Source of the DNA: Maricaulis sp.
Lineage (GTDB): Bacteria > Pseudomonadota > Alphaproteobacteria > Caulobacterales > Maricaulaceae
Length of the DNA: 63,038 bases
Assembly: GCF_015665295.1 (NCBI RefSeq)
Contig: NZ_JADFAJ010000022.1
Span: 1 to 63,038, forward strand
Direction: 5' to 3'
Below the pieces are notes generated by a model. It was not told the DNA's origin. It ran no database searches and saw only the letters and a list, made by a program, of their open reading frames with translations. Both the position numbers and the translations under genes were made by a program. Positions 1 through 10,113 of this stretch are shown here, piece after piece (position 1 is the first letter of the stretch; every line of letters starts with the position of its first letter).

Positions 1-3000
1 CGCTGACGGCACAGTGACCGTCGATGTCGATGCTGCCGTCGCCCAGGATGATGCCGGCAATGACAATACGGTTGCGACCCAGTTCTCGGTCGAGGCTGAT
101 GTCACGGCTCCGGATCTGGCGATTACGGGTCCGTCCGCGACCCAGGTCGGCGCCTTCACCGCGACCTTCACCTTCACCGAAGATGTCACCGGATTCGCTG
201 TCGGTGATATCGACGTCGGCAACGGCACCGCGTCGGGCTTCTCCACGACGTCGGGCAGCGTCTACACGGCCACGATCACACCGGCCGCTGATGGCACAGT
301 GACCGTCGATGTCGCCGCGGCCGTTGCTGTGGATGCTGCGGGCAACGACACGACGGTTGCGACCCAGTTCTCGGTCGAGGCTGATGTCACGGCTCCGGAT
401 CTGGCGATTACCGGTCCGTCCGCAACCCAGGTCGGCGCCTTCACCGCGACCTTTACCTTCACCGAAGACGTCACCGGATTCACCGTTGGCGATATCGATG
501 TCGGCAACGGCACCGCGTCGGGCTTCTCCACGACGTCCGCGTCGATCTATACCGTCATCATTACCCCTGATTCCGATGGGAGCGTGACCGTGGATGTGGA
601 CGCTGCGGTCGCCCAGGATGATGCGGGCAATGACAATACGGCCGCGGCCCAATTCTCGGTCGAAGCTGATGTCACGGATCCAACCGTCTCGATCGACGGA
701 CCATTGGGTACCCAGGTGGGGGCCTTCAGCATCACCGTGACCTTCTCGGAAGGTGTCACCGGTTTTGCCGTGGGCGATATTGATGTCGGCAATGGTGCCG
801 CGTCAGGTTTCTCCGCCACGACCGCCTCGGTTTACACTGCCACGATCACGCCGGCGGCTGACGGTACGGTTACCGTGGACATCGATGCTGCCGTCGCCCA
901 GGACACCGCCGGAAACGACAATGCGGCCGCGACGCAGTACAATACGGATGCCGACATCACGGCACCGACGCTTGCGATCAGCGGCCCGTCGATCACGCAG
1001 ACCGGCGCCTTCACCGCGACCTTTACCTTCTCCGAAAGCGTCACCGGTTTCGCCCTTGGCAATATCGATGTCGGCAACGGGGCGGCATCCGCCCTTGCCG
1101 GGTCCGGCGCGGTCTACACCGCGACCATTACCCCGGCGGCAGACGGCGCGGTGACAGTCGACGTCGACGCTGCCGTGTCCCAGGATGCAGCGGGCAATGA
1201 CAATGATGCCGCAACCCAGTTCTCGGTAGAGGCAGACATCACGCCGCCGACGGTCACCATCACCGGACCGTCCGCGACGCAAACCGGCGTCTTCACCGTC
1301 TCCTTCACCTTCTCAGAAGACGTGACGGGTTTCACGCTTGGCGATGTCGCCGTCGGCAATGGTTCGGCCGGCAGCTTGATCGGAAGTGGCAGTAGCTACA
1401 CAGCAGAAATCACGCCGGCTGCAAACGGCACCGTCACCGTCGATCTGGCGGCTGATGCCGCCGATGACGCGGCGGGCAATGGCAACGCTGTGGCGACCCA
1501 ATTCTCGGTCGAGGCGGATATCACGCTTCCCACCGTGACAATCGATGGGCCGACAACCACCCAGATCGGTGCGTTCACTGTGACCGTGACCTTCTCGGAG
1601 GATGTCACCGGCTTTGCCCTGGGCGACCTCGTGGTTGGCAATGGCACGGCCGGGACGTTCGCCGGGGCTGACGATGTTTATACCGCGGTGATCACGCCAG
1701 CATCGGACGGTGCCGTCACGGTCAATATCGCTTCCGATGCTGCATCCGATGCTGCCGGCAATGGCAATGCCGCCGCGACACAGTTCAGCGTTGATGCCGA
1801 TCTGACCGCGCCGAGCGTGGACATTGAAGGGCCGACGGCAACCCGGACCGGCGCCTTCACCATCGCAATCAGCTTCAGCGAGACAGTCGTCGGCTTCACC
1901 TTGGGTGATGTCCTGGTCGGCAATGGCGCCGCGTCGGATTTCTCCGGCTCGGATGCCGGGTATGAAGTCGTGATCACCCCCGCTGCAGACGGCACGGTCA
2001 CGGTTGATATCCCGGCTGCGGCGGCACAGGATTCTGCCGGTAATGACAATACTGCCGCGACCCAGTTCTCGGTCGAGGCAGATATCACCGCGCCGACGGT
2101 GTCCATCGCCGGCCCGGCGGTCACCCAGGTCGGGGCTTTCTCGGTCGATTTCACCTTCTCGGAAAGCGTCACCGGTTTTGACCTGGCCGACATTGCGGTC
2201 AGCAATGGAACGGCCTCGGGTCTGACCGGGTCTGGAACGAGCTATTCGGCAACCATTACCCCGGCGGCAGACGGTTCCGTTACCGTTGATGTGGCCGCCG
2301 ACGTGGCCGAGGATGCGGCGACCAACGGCAATACGGCGGCGACACAATTCAGTGTCGAAGCGGATGTAACCGCGCCGTCGGTGACGATTGACGGTCCGGC
2401 GCCGGTCCAGGCTGGCGCTTTCACGGTTTCTGTCACCTTCTCGGAAAGCGTCACCGGCTTCGCGCTGGCGGATATCACGGTCGGCAATGGCACGGCCTCG
2501 GGCTTGACCGGGTCCGGAACCAGTTATTCGGCAATTATCACACCGACTACCGACGGCACTGTCACAGTCGATGTGGCAGCGGACGTCGCCGCTGACGCCG
2601 CCGGAAATGGTAATTCCGCGGCTGCGCAGTTCGCTGTGGATACCGACTTGACCGCTCCGACGACAGAAATCACAGGTCCTAGCGAAGTCCAGACGGGTGC
2701 CTTCTCGGTCACGGTGGCCTTCAGCGAGGATGTATCGGGCTTCGTCCTGGCTGATCTGACAGTCGGCAATGGCACGGCATCGGACCTTGCCGGCTCGGGT
2801 GACAGCTATACAGCGACCATCACGCCGACCAGCGAAGGCACGGTGACGGTGGACGTCGCGGCCGATGTTGCCGCCGACGCGGCCGGCAATGGCAATACGG
2901 CAGCCACGCAATTCACCGCCGACGCCGATCTCAGCGCACCGGCACTTGATGCGCTGGCGGCCTCGGATATTGATGTGCGACTTGAGGATATCGGCGACAC

Positions 3001-5302
3001 CTTCATTATATCGGCAACCTTCTCGGAGGCGCTGGACAGTGCGACCGAGCCGACCATCGCCTTCTCGGCCGACGTCAGCGCGACCCTGAGCCTGACAGAA
3101 ACGGCCTTCTCGTCCGGCGATACCGTCTTCACCGCAAGCTACACCGTGATCGATGGCGGCGAGTCCTTCGCCGATCTCGATGTGACCGTGTCCGGCGCTT
3201 TCGACACGGCCGGCAACGCGCTGGTCGAGACAACGGTCGATGATGTCTTCTCGATCGAGATGCGGCGCGGCTCGGTGACCATCGCCCAGGCGATCGACGG
3301 GGCCGCTGACGCCCAGTTCGATTTCAGCGGCGATTTCGGCAATTTCTCGATCACCACGGTGGCGCAGGCCGGACAGCAGGTTTTCACCGACCTGGCCGAA
3401 GGCGATTACGCGGTGTCGGTCGCCGAGGTTGACGGCTTCACCCTGCAGTCCATCAGCTGCGACGCGGCCGGTGTGGTCACCGATGTGGCCGGAGGCACCG
3501 TGACCATCACGGTTGCGCCGACCGATACGATCACCTGCACGTTCGAGACGCTGGCCGAGCCTGCGGTTGATGAGACGACCATTCCGGAAGTCTCGCTGAC
3601 CCTTCCTTCGGCCATCGACGACCCGTCCACACAGTCGGCCAGCTTCGATCTCGACAATACCGGTGGCACGCCCTTCTACTTCCTGGCTGCGACCGATGTG
3701 AACTGGCTCGATATCGACCCGATGTCCGGCGCGATCCCGGCGTCCGGTTCGCTGGAGTTCACCATCACCTTCAATGATGCGGTTCTTGATCTGGAGCCGG
3801 GTACCTACACGGCCAACATCACGATCACCGAGACAGCTGCCCCAGCGGCAGCAAGCAAGTCGCATCCGCGGGCCAATGAGCTGGTCAATATCCAGATCCC
3901 GGTGACGATCCAGGTCGCACCGCGTGAGGGTAATCTGACCATTATCGCGACCACGGCCCCGTCAGAGGCCGGCGAGGGTGTGTTCAACTACACGTCCACT
4001 CTGGCAGACCTTGACGGGCTGGCCCTGTCGACTGCGGGTGGGGTGGCAAGCTCCGAGGCGCTGACGGTGCTGCGCGGCAGCTACACGCTTGACCAGCTGG
4101 CCACAGAAGGCTGGGACCTGGCATCGATTTCCTGCGTCGGTGACACCGACAATGGTTCGGTGCTCGATCCGGCCAATGGGCGGGTGACAATTGATCTCGA
4201 TCCGGAGGAAGCGATCGTCTGCACCTTCGCGAACCGTCGTAACGAGGATTACATCCGCCTCGTCACGCAGTCCGCGATCCGCAGCTTCATGGCGGCGCGT
4301 GCCGACCAGATCCTGACCCAGTCACCGGAACTTGTCGGCCGCATGCGCGGCGACCGGACCGGCGCAACGCCAAGCCGGTTTGCAGCGGACTTCACCGATG
4401 GCCGTTTCAACGTCAACCTGTCGACGAGCCTGAGTGCGCTGCGCCAGTCGGCCCAGCGTTCGGATCCGCAAATGCCCGGCTCGGACCAATTCAGCCTCGC
4501 CGGCCGGACCGGTGCGGCCAGCATGGATGTCTGGGTCCAGGCCAGTTTCTCCAGCGTCGATGACAATCGCGCCGGGCTGAATGCCGAGACAACGTTCGGC
4601 CTCTACTATCTCGGGGCGGATTTCATGGCGACCGAGAGCCTTCTTGTCGGCGCCCTGATCCAGTACGACCAGGCCGAGACCGTGACCGGCGAGCTGCGCT
4701 CGCATGTCGAGGGTGATGGCTGGCTGGTCGGCCCCTACATGGTCGCGCGGCTCTCCGAGAACGTCTATTTCGACGCCCGCGGCGCCTGGGGCCAGTCTGA
4801 CAATGAGGTTAATCCGATCGGCACCTATACCGACAGTTTCGGGACCGATCGCTGGCTGCTTGAAGCCAATCTGACCGGCGACATCCTGCGTGGTAACTGG
4901 CGGATTTCGCCTGAGGTTGGCATCGCCTATTTCAGCGAAGAGCAGGGCGCCTACACCGATACGCTGGGCTTTTACATTCCAAGCCAGGACATCACGATCG
5001 GTCGGATCAACGCCGGTCCGGAGATCGCCTACCGCTTCAATTCCGCCGGCGGCGGCTATTTTGAGCCCTATCTCAAGCTCAATGCGCTGTTCGACTATGA
5101 CGATGCGGAAGTCCTCAACGCCGGCGGCCAGCTTCAGACGCTGGGCAGCCTGCGCGGTGATGCCCGCTTTGGTCTGACGGCCGAGATGGCCAATGGCGGC
5201 CGGGTGACCGGTGAAGTCTCGATCATGGGCCTCGGCGAAGGCGAGTTCGAAGCCAACAGTGCCATGATCCGGGTCCGGATCCCGCTGAGCCTTGAACAAT
5301 AG
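1..5302 (+). CDS. Giant Ig-like (Big_12-type) repeat protein with C-terminal autotransporter-like barrel, 5' end outside window
   Basis: The frame is open from the window edge to the TAG at 5300-5302, so the start and any signal peptide are missing. The visible ~1766 residues begin with a partial repeat, then ten complete ~94-residue repeats. Each opens with a P-x-x-x-I-x-GP segment, has a TFSEDVTGF-type core and ends in VTVDVxAAVAxDxAGN, which resembles bacterial Ig-like domains found in adhesins. After about residue 975 come a cadherin-like segment, a prealbumin-like module (about 1085-1180), a BACON-like module (about 1200-1290) and a second prealbumin-like module (about 1310-1410). The last ~290 residues are rich in alternating aromatic beta strands and look like an autotransporter barrel. 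The likely role is a surface adhesin or stalk-like protein, which is inference. The first repeats are nearly identical at DNA level, suggesting recent duplication. Confidence 0.85.
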   Translation, partial: ADGTVTVDVDAAVAQDDAGNDNTVATQFSVEADVTAPDLAITGPSATQVGAFTATFTFTEDVTGFAVGDIDVGNGTASGFSTTSGSVYTATITPAADGTVTVDVAAAVAVDAAGNDTTVATQFSVEADVTAPDLAITGPSATQVGAFTATFTFTEDVTGFTVGDIDVGNGTASGFSTTSASIYTVIITPDSDGSVTVDVDAAVAQDDAGNDNTAAAQFSVEADVTDPTVSIDGPLGTQVGAFSITVTFSEGVTGFAVGDIDVGNGAASGFSATTASVYTATITPAADGTVTVDIDAAVAQDTAGNDNAAATQYNTDADITAPTLAISGPSITQTGAFTATFTFSESVTGFALGNIDVGNGAASALAGSGAVYTATITPAADGAVTVDVDAAVSQDAAGNDNDAATQFSVEADITPPTVTITGPSATQTGVFTVSFTFSEDVTGFTLGDVAVGNGSAGSLIGSGSSYTAEITPAANGTVTVDLAADAADDAAGNGNAVATQFSVEADITLPTVTIDGPTTTQIGAFTVTVTFSEDVTGFALGDLVVGNGTAGTFAGADDVYTAVITPASDGAVTVNIASDAASDAAGNGNAAATQFSVDADLTAPSVDIEGPTATRTGAFTIAISFSETVVGFTLGDVLVGNGAASDFSGSDAGYEVVITPAADGTVTVDIPAAAAQDSAGNDNTAATQFSVEADITAPTVSIAGPAVTQVGAFSVDFTFSESVTGFDLADIAVSNGTASGLTGSGTSYSATITPAADGSVTVDVAADVAEDAATNGNTAATQFSVEADVTAPSVTIDGPAPVQAGAFTVSVTFSESVTGFALADITVGNGTASGLTGSGTSYSAIITPTTDGTVTVDVAADVAADAAGNGNSAAAQFAVDTDLTAPTTEITGPSEVQTGAFSVTVAFSEDVSGFVLADLTVGNGTASDLAGSGDSYTATITPTSEGTVTVDVAADVAADAAGNGNTAATQFTADADLSAPALDALAASDIDVRLEDIGDTFIISATFSEALDSATEPTIAFSADVSATLSLTETAFSSGDTVFTASYTVIDGGESFADLDVTVSGAFDTAGNALVETTVDDVFSIEMRRGSVTIAQAIDGAADAQFDFSGDFGNFSITTVAQAGQQVFTDLAEGDYAVSVAEVDGFTLQSISCDAAGVVTDVAGGTVTITVAPTDTITCTFETLAEPAVDETTIPEVSLTLPSAIDDPSTQSASFDLDNTGGTPFYFLAATDVNWLDIDPMSGAIPASGSLEFTITFNDAVLDLEPGTYTANITITETAAPAAASKSHPRANELVNIQIPVTIQVAPREGNLTIIATTAPSEAGEGVFNYTSTLADLDGLALSTAGGVASSEALTVLRGSYTLDQLATEGWDLASISCVGDTDNGSVLDPANGRVTIDLDPEEAIVCTFANRRNEDYIRLVTQSAIRSFMAARADQILTQSPELVGRMRGDRTGATPSRFAADFTDGRFNVNLSTSLSALRQSAQRSDPQMPGSDQFSLAGRTGAASMDVWVQASFSSVDDNRAGLNAETTFGLYYLGADFMATESLLVGALIQYDQAETVTGELRSHVEGDGWLVGPYMVARLSENVYFDARGAWGQSDNEVNPIGTYTDSFGTDRWLLEANLTGDILRGNWRISPEVGIAYFSEEQGAYTDTLGFYIPSQDITIGRINAGPEIAYRFNSAGGGYFEPYLKLNALFDYDDAEVLNAGGQLQTLGSLRGDARFGLTAEMANGGRVTGEVSIMGLGEGEFEANSAMIRVRIPLSLEQ

Positions 5303-5322
5303 GCTTTGCAGAACAAATGGCG

Positions 5323-5350
5323 CCGGGGCGGGTGGAAACCTGCCCCGGTT
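5323..5350 (+). terminator. Hairpin after the repeat-protein gene
   Basis: A 10-bp stem (CCGGGGCGGG / CCTGCCCCGG, one G:U pair) with a TGGAAA loop lies 20 bases after the stop codon of the Ig-repeat gene. It is followed by only two T residues, so it is a weak intrinsic terminator or a transcript-end hairpin. Confidence 0.45.
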
Positions 5351-5403
5351 CGCATTTCAAGCCGCTGACAAGACGTACACTTCCCGCCGGATTGCGATAG
5401 TCT

Positions 5404-6999
5404 GTGCCCATGGACACCGCTTTTTCCCGATTGCAGGCCCTGCAGGCTGACGGTTTCATCACCGCGCAGGATGTTGGTCATGCCCATGCGCTCATCGAGC
5501 GATCCGGAGAGCCACTTGACCATATTCTCACCCAGCTTGGCCTGATCACCGAAACCGAGCTGGCCGACCGCTTTGCCGGGGAAGCTCGCGTTCAGCGGTG
5601 GACGCCAAGCCTTGCGCCCGAACCTGTCGGGCTTGTCGGCAACGCCGACATCAATCCCGACTTCCTGCGCCACGAACGCGTGCTGCCGCTGGGCCAGACC
5701 AATGGCCGCATCCACGTCGCCTGTGTCGATCCCCAGCGCGATGCCGGTTTGCGCGGCATGGCTTTTGCCCTGGACGCGGAGATCGAGCCGGTTGTGGTAA
5801 CGGCCGCGGAATTCTCGAGGCTCTACCAGGCCGTTTTCGGCGCCGGCGAAGCCGAAGCGGGTGATGTTCAAGCCACTGATATCCTGGAAGACAGTGATCG
5901 GCTGCGCGATCTCGCCAGCGCGGCGCCGACCGTGCGCCTGGCGAACCAGATCATCAGCCGCGCCGTCGAGGCGCGAGCCTCGGACATTCATATCGAACCT
6001 GGCGTGCGCGAAGCCGAGATCCGTTTCCGGATCGATGGCGTGCTGCGGGCGGTCGAGGCGCTGCCGTCGGCGCGGGCGCTCGGTCTGATTTCCCGCATCA
6101 AGGTACTCGCCGATCTCGACATTGCCGAACGCCGTCGGCCGCAGGATGGCCGGGTCAGCCTGCCCGTCGGCGGGCGATCGATCGATTTCAGGGTTTCTGT
6201 CGTACCGGCCCAGCATGGAGAGAGCCTGGTTATCCGCCTGCTCGACCCGGAAGCCAGTCTGCGCACGATCAACGCGCTTGGCCTGCCGGAACAGGTCCGC
6301 GCGGTGGTTCACCGGGCGCTCGACCGGCCGCATGGCCTGGTGCTGGTGACCGGGCCGACGGGCAGCGGCAAGACCACGTCGCTCTACGCCTTTCTGCGCG
6401 CACTGGCTGATGGCGAACGCAAGATCCTGACCATCGAGGACCCGATCGAATACCGGCTGGCCGGTATCGCCCAGTCGCAGACCAATGCCTTGATCGGCGT
6501 CACGTTCGCCAGCGCGCTGCGCTCCTTCCTGCGGCACGACCCCGATGTGGTGATGGTCGGCGAGATCCGCGATGCCGAGACGGCCCGCACGGCTGTGCAG
6601 GCCGCCATGACGGGACATCTCGTCCTGTCCACCCTCCACACCAACGACGCCCCCTCGGCAGTCGCTCGCCTGCTCGATATGGGCGTTGAGGACTATTTGC
6701 TGGCATCCAGCCTGTCGGCGGTTCTCGCTCAGCGCCTTGTCCGGCGCGTTTGCCCCGCTTGTGGCAGCGAAGGCTGCGAAACATGCGGGGGCAGCGGCTA
6801 TCAGGGACGGCTCACCCTGGCGGAAGGCTTTTTGGTCGATGACGAGATCCGGCCCCTGATTGGCCGGGCACGCACGGCCGAGATGATCGCAGCCGTCAGC
6901 GCCAAGGGTTACCGCCCGATGGCGGCGGATGGTGCCGAGAAGGTCGCGGCGGGCCTGACCCGCGACATTGATGTGCGCCGCGCGATCGGGGGCGGTTGA
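5404..6999 (+). CDS. gspE: Type II secretion ATPase GspE
   Basis: A 531-residue GspE/PulE/PilB-type hexameric ATPase that powers pseudopilus assembly at the inner membrane. Seen in order: an N-terminal GspE N1-like domain (about 1-130), Walker A GPTGSGKTT near residue 317, Asp box TIEDPIEY, Walker B DPDVVMVGEIRD and His box STLHTND. A tetra-cysteine zinc site CPACGSEGCETC follows near residue 450; the two CxxC pairs are only four residues apart, a shorter loop than in many GspE proteins. The start is GTG at 5404 or ATG at 5410. It is the first gene of the secretion operon, and its stop is one base before the gspF ATG. Confidence 0.95.
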   Translation: MPMDTAFSRLQALQADGFITAQDVGHAHALIERSGEPLDHILTQLGLITETELADRFAGEARVQRWTPSLAPEPVGLVGNADINPDFLRHERVLPLGQTNGRIHVACVDPQRDAGLRGMAFALDAEIEPVVVTAAEFSRLYQAVFGAGEAEAGDVQATDILEDSDRLRDLASAAPTVRLANQIISRAVEARASDIHIEPGVREAEIRFRIDGVLRAVEALPSARALGLISRIKVLADLDIAERRRPQDGRVSLPVGGRSIDFRVSVVPAQHGESLVIRLLDPEASLRTINALGLPEQVRAVVHRALDRPHGLVLVTGPTGSGKTTSLYAFLRALADGERKILTIEDPIEYRLAGIAQSQTNALIGVTFASALRSFLRHDPDVVMVGEIRDAETARTAVQAAMTGHLVLSTLHTNDAPSAVARLLDMGVEDYLLASSLSAVLAQRLVRRVCPACGSEGCETCGGSGYQGRLTLAEGFLVDDEIRPLIGRARTAEMIAAVSAKGYRPMAADGAEKVAAGLTRDIDVRRAIGGG

Positions 7000-7000
7000 G

Positions 7001-8218
7001 ATGGCCGGCCCAAACGCCACGCCCGCGCCGGAGACCTGGCGCTATGTCGGTGAAAACCGGGCCGGTGAGACCGTTCGTGGTCTCTTGCAGGCCGACAGCG
7101 AGCAGGACGCGCTCAGACGGATGCAGACGCTCGGACTTGTGCCGGTCACGCTGAAGCGCGGGCAGGCCGGATTCCGCATCGGCTCGCCGCGCCTGTCGCG
7201 TCGGGAGATCATTGATTTTGTGCGCGGTCTGGCCGATCTGACGGCGGCCGGTCTGCCGCTCAAGGACGCGCTGGGCAGTCTCTCCGAGGGCGAGACGCGC
7301 AACCGGCTCAAGCGACTGGTCGAGCGTATCGAACAACGTATCAGCCAGGGCGACCCGCTTAGCACGGCACTGCGGGCCGAAGGTGATCTTCTGCCACGCG
7401 CCGTCGCGGCGCTTGCGGAGGCCGGCGAGGCGTCCGGCGAGATGGCGCGCAATTTTGCCGACCTGGCTGAACAGTTCGAAAGCGATGCGTCGCTTCGTCA
7501 GGAGCTGGTCGGGCAGATGATCTATCCTGGCGTACTGGTCGTGCTGATCGGGCTGACCCTCCTGTTCCTTGCTCATTTCGTCCTGCCGCAATTTGCCTCC
7601 GTATTTGCAAGTACCCGGGCGCCGGTACCTTGGGAGACGGCGCTGGTCCTGGACGCCGGAGTCTTCCTGCGCGCCTGGGGTCACTGGATCCCGGTCGCCC
7701 TCGTCGCCCTGATGGCGATGGGAAACTCACTGTCCCGAGCCGCGCCTGAGTTGGTTGATCGCTGGCTGGCGGCCATGCCCGTGGTCGGCGCGATCCGGTT
7801 GCGCTTGAATGCGGTACGTTATTGCCGCGTGCTCGGGATACTGCTGGCCTCCGGCGCGCCGCTGGCAAGGGCCGAACCTGTCGCGCGTGAGGCGGTGGGC
7901 TCACCAGGCTTGCGCCACCGGCATTCCGACGCCGCCGAGAGAATGCGGGCCGGGCAGAGCCTCTCTTCGGCATTGTCCGAAGCAGGTGCCCTGCCGCGCA
8001 ATGCCCTGCGGCTCATGGCGCTGGGCGAGAAAAGCGGTCGTCTCAGCGAGATGCTGCTGCGTGCGGCAGCGTTTCATGACAATGAGGTGCGCACCCGTTT
8101 GAAGAATGCGGTCGAATTGATCGGTCCGGTCTTGATCGCCATACTGGGCATATGTGTGGGCGGGGTGATCGCCGCCGTGATCCTGGGAGTGATGAGTCTC
8201 AATGATGCCGTCCTCTGA
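7001..8218 (+). CDS. gspF: Type II secretion inner-membrane protein GspF
   Basis: A 405-residue polytopic platform protein that couples GspE to the pseudopilus. It has two T2SSF repeats (about 65-190 and 265-390), each ending in a hydrophobic helix pair, for example LVVLIGLTLLFLAHFVLPQF and a C-terminal IAILGICVGGVIAAVILG segment. The ATG at 7001 follows the gspE stop directly. An in-frame TTG at 6968 lies inside gspE and is less likely. The 3' end overlaps gspG by 17 bases, indicating translational coupling. Confidence 0.94.
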   Translation: MAGPNATPAPETWRYVGENRAGETVRGLLQADSEQDALRRMQTLGLVPVTLKRGQAGFRIGSPRLSRREIIDFVRGLADLTAAGLPLKDALGSLSEGETRNRLKRLVERIEQRISQGDPLSTALRAEGDLLPRAVAALAEAGEASGEMARNFADLAEQFESDASLRQELVGQMIYPGVLVVLIGLTLLFLAHFVLPQFASVFASTRAPVPWETALVLDAGVFLRAWGHWIPVALVALMAMGNSLSRAAPELVDRWLAAMPVVGAIRLRLNAVRYCRVLGILLASGAPLARAEPVAREAVGSPGLRHRHSDAAERMRAGQSLSSALSEAGALPRNALRLMALGEKSGRLSEMLLRAAAFHDNEVRTRLKNAVELIGPVLIAILGICVGGVIAAVILGVMSLNDAVL

Positions 8219-8657
8219 CCGCAAGTCGCCGCATTCGGCGCACACCGACCGCGAAGCCGGAATCACCTTGATGGAACTGCTTGTGGTTATGGTGATCATC
8301 GCCCTGCTGGCGACCCTCGTTGCGCCGCGGGTGATCGGCTATCTCGGGCGTTCCAAGGCAGATGTCGCCCGGGCGCAGTTATCGTCCATCGCCACTTCGC
8401 TCGAGCTTTACTATCTGGACATGGGCCGCTACCCGGATCCCGAGGGGGACGGCCTGCTGGCGCTCGTCGATCCACCGGAGGATGCAAACGGCTGGCAGGG
8501 TCCGTACTTCAACAATCGTGAGGGTCTCATCGACCCTTGGGGCACGGCTTATGCCTACACGCTGGCGGACGGTACGGATCGCTACGTGATCAGCAGCCTG
8601 GGGGCAGATGGCGTGGTCGGAGGCGAAGGTGAAGACCAGGACCTCACGCGGAGCTGA
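8202..8657 (+). CDS. gspG: Major pseudopilin GspG
   Basis: A 151-residue type II secretion major pseudopilin. The prepilin peptidase site is AG^ITLMELL with the conserved Glu at +5, followed by the hydrophobic helix VVMVIIALLATLVAP. The C-terminal region has the typical GspG layout, with YPDPEGDGL and a WGTAYAYTLADG segment near the calcium-binding end. The leader before the cleavage Gly is about 20 residues, fairly long. ATG codons at 8202 and 8205 are both possible starts. Confidence 0.95.
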   Translation: MMPSSDRKSPHSAHTDREAGITLMELLVVMVIIALLATLVAPRVIGYLGRSKADVARAQLSSIATSLELYYLDMGRYPDPEGDGLLALVDPPEDANGWQGPYFNNREGLIDPWGTAYAYTLADGTDRYVISSLGADGVVGGEGEDQDLTRS

Positions 8658-8658
8658 G

Positions 8659-9132
8659 ATGCCGTTACAGGGCAGCCGCGCGCGTGACGCCGGTGTGTCG
8701 CTGTTCGAGCTGCTCGTCGCGCTCGCCATTCTGGCCATTGCGACAAGCCTGGCCGGTGTCGCGATTGGTGCCGGGTTTCGCGACAGGGTCCTTGAGCGGG
8801 CCGCGAACCAGCTTGAGCGTGATCTGAACCAGGCTCGGATCGACGCCCGGATGAGCGGCCAGCCGGTCCGGATCGAGATTTCGGAAACAGGCTATCGTTT
8901 GCCCGCGCTGGGAAGCGCTGGCGTCGACTGGCACGGATCGGTCGCCGCAGAATGGCGGACGGTCGAGGCTGGCCGGTCGCGCCCCATCGACCAGGTCGAC
9001 ATCCCGCCGCAACCGGTGTCCGCCCTGCATCTGGTCGTGACGCTGCGCGATGACAGGCGCGAGACCCGGTTGGAGATGCGCCCCTACAGCGCCCGGATCA
9101 GCAGGAGCGATCGTGACCCGAACGCCGACTGA
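8659..9132 (+). CDS. gspH: Minor pseudopilin GspH
   Basis: A 157-residue GspH-type minor pseudopilin with cleavage site AG^VSLFELLVALAILAI (Glu+5 present) and a short charged leader. I chose the ATG at 8659, one base after the gspG stop. The longer in-frame GTG start at 8608 would put 17 extra residues before the leader. It overlaps gspI, which fits the stepwise coupling of this operon. Inner-membrane pseudopilus tip component. Confidence 0.87.
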   Translation: MPLQGSRARDAGVSLFELLVALAILAIATSLAGVAIGAGFRDRVLERAANQLERDLNQARIDARMSGQPVRIEISETGYRLPALGSAGVDWHGSVAAEWRTVEAGRSRPIDQVDIPPQPVSALHLVVTLRDDRRETRLEMRPYSARISRSDRDPNAD

Positions 9133-9487
9133 CGGATACGCCCTCACCGAGGCCCTCATAGCCTGTGCGATCGCGGCGGCTGTGGTCGCGGCCTCGATGG
9201 GTGGATTGACGACGTCGATGCGCGGCTCGAGGTCGGCGGCAAGCGCCCAGCAGGCCGTGCTTGAGGCGAACAATATCGCGGCCCGCCTCCGCGCCGGCGA
9301 TCTTCCGGCCCGGATCGCCCGCGACTATCCGGCCTGGCAGATCGATATCGGCCCCTTTGACCGGCCAGTCGATCCGGCCAGCGGTGCCGTCCTGACACGG
9401 GCCCGGCTGGAACGCGCCGGTTTGCCGGGAAGCGCGGTGGAACTTGTCTACATGGAAGCCGGTCAGGTCCGGCCGAACCCGCCATGA
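9113..9487 (+). CDS. gspI: Minor pseudopilin GspI
   Basis: A 124-residue GspI-like pseudopilin. The GTG at 9113 is preceded by an AGGAG ribosome-binding site and gives the short leader before DG^YALTEALIACAIAAAVV, with Glu at +5. The C-terminal half is small, and the product ends just as gspJ begins (ATGATG overlap at 9484). GspI nucleates the tip complex with GspJ and GspK in characterised systems. Confidence 0.85.
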   Translation: MTRTPTDGYALTEALIACAIAAAVVAASMGGLTTSMRGSRSAASAQQAVLEANNIAARLRAGDLPARIARDYPAWQIDIGPFDRPVDPASGAVLTRARLERAGLPGSAVELVYMEAGQVRPNPP

Positions 9488-10113
9488 TGACGCCGCCCGC
9501 CACCAATGCGCCGGAGCTCGGTTTCTCACTGTTCGAGGTCCTTATTGCGGTCGCCCTGCTGGCGATGATTGCGGCCCTGTGCCTGCCGGTGGTGAGCAAT
9601 GCGGCCCGCGTTGAAGCGGGGATTGCGGCAGAGACCGACCGCTGGTCCCGCCAGCAGGCGGTCGAAACGGTATTCCGGGACTTGCTGTTGCGGGCCCAAG
9701 CAGCGCCGCGCGGCGTTGACGCGTTATCGTTCACGGGTGACGGGTCGCGACTGAGTTTCCTGACCCGTCCGGACGGGCAGGGCGATCTTGTGTTGGCGCG
9801 GATCCAGCTGTCCCGGGATGCACTCCTGGTCTCGCTGGAGCCTGTGACGCATCCTGCCGACCTGCTCGAACCGGTCCGGATCGAGGCCGATCTGAGCGCA
9901 GGTCGCCTGCTCTATTTCGGTGCCGAGACGCCGGGCGCTGCTCCGGTCTGGCGCGAGCGCTGGGACGCCGCCCTGCCGCCCCGCCTAGTCGTGCTGGACA
10001 TGACCCGCGATGACGGGCAGGTACGACGCATCGAGGCCCATGTCGGAGGGGGAGCGCCTGTGGATTGCCGGTTTGATTCCGGCCTGGGGATTTGCCTGGG
10101 GGATGAGGCGTGA
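9484..10113 (+). CDS. gspJ: Minor pseudopilin GspJ
   Basis: A 209-residue GspJ-like minor pseudopilin with cleavage site LG^FSLFEVLIAVALLAMIAAL (Glu+5 present). The body contains the extended GspJ-type beta-rich region. It starts with ATG at 9484, overlapping the gspI stop by four bases, and its own stop overlaps the following gspL start (GTGA). Confidence 0.86.
   Translation: MMTPPATNAPELGFSLFEVLIAVALLAMIAALCLPVVSNAARVEAGIAAETDRWSRQQAVETVFRDLLLRAQAAPRGVDALSFTGDGSRLSFLTRPDGQGDLVLARIQLSRDALLVSLEPVTHPADLLEPVRIEADLSAGRLLYFGAETPGAAPVWRERWDAALPPRLVVLDMTRDDGQVRRIEAHVGGGAPVDCRFDSGLGICLGDEA

Noticed and set aside
1313-3865. An 850-codon frame on the minus strand within the Ig-like repeat gene
   Set aside because: It is an antisense shadow of a GC-rich repeat-coding gene; the translation is Arg/Gly-rich with no family motif.
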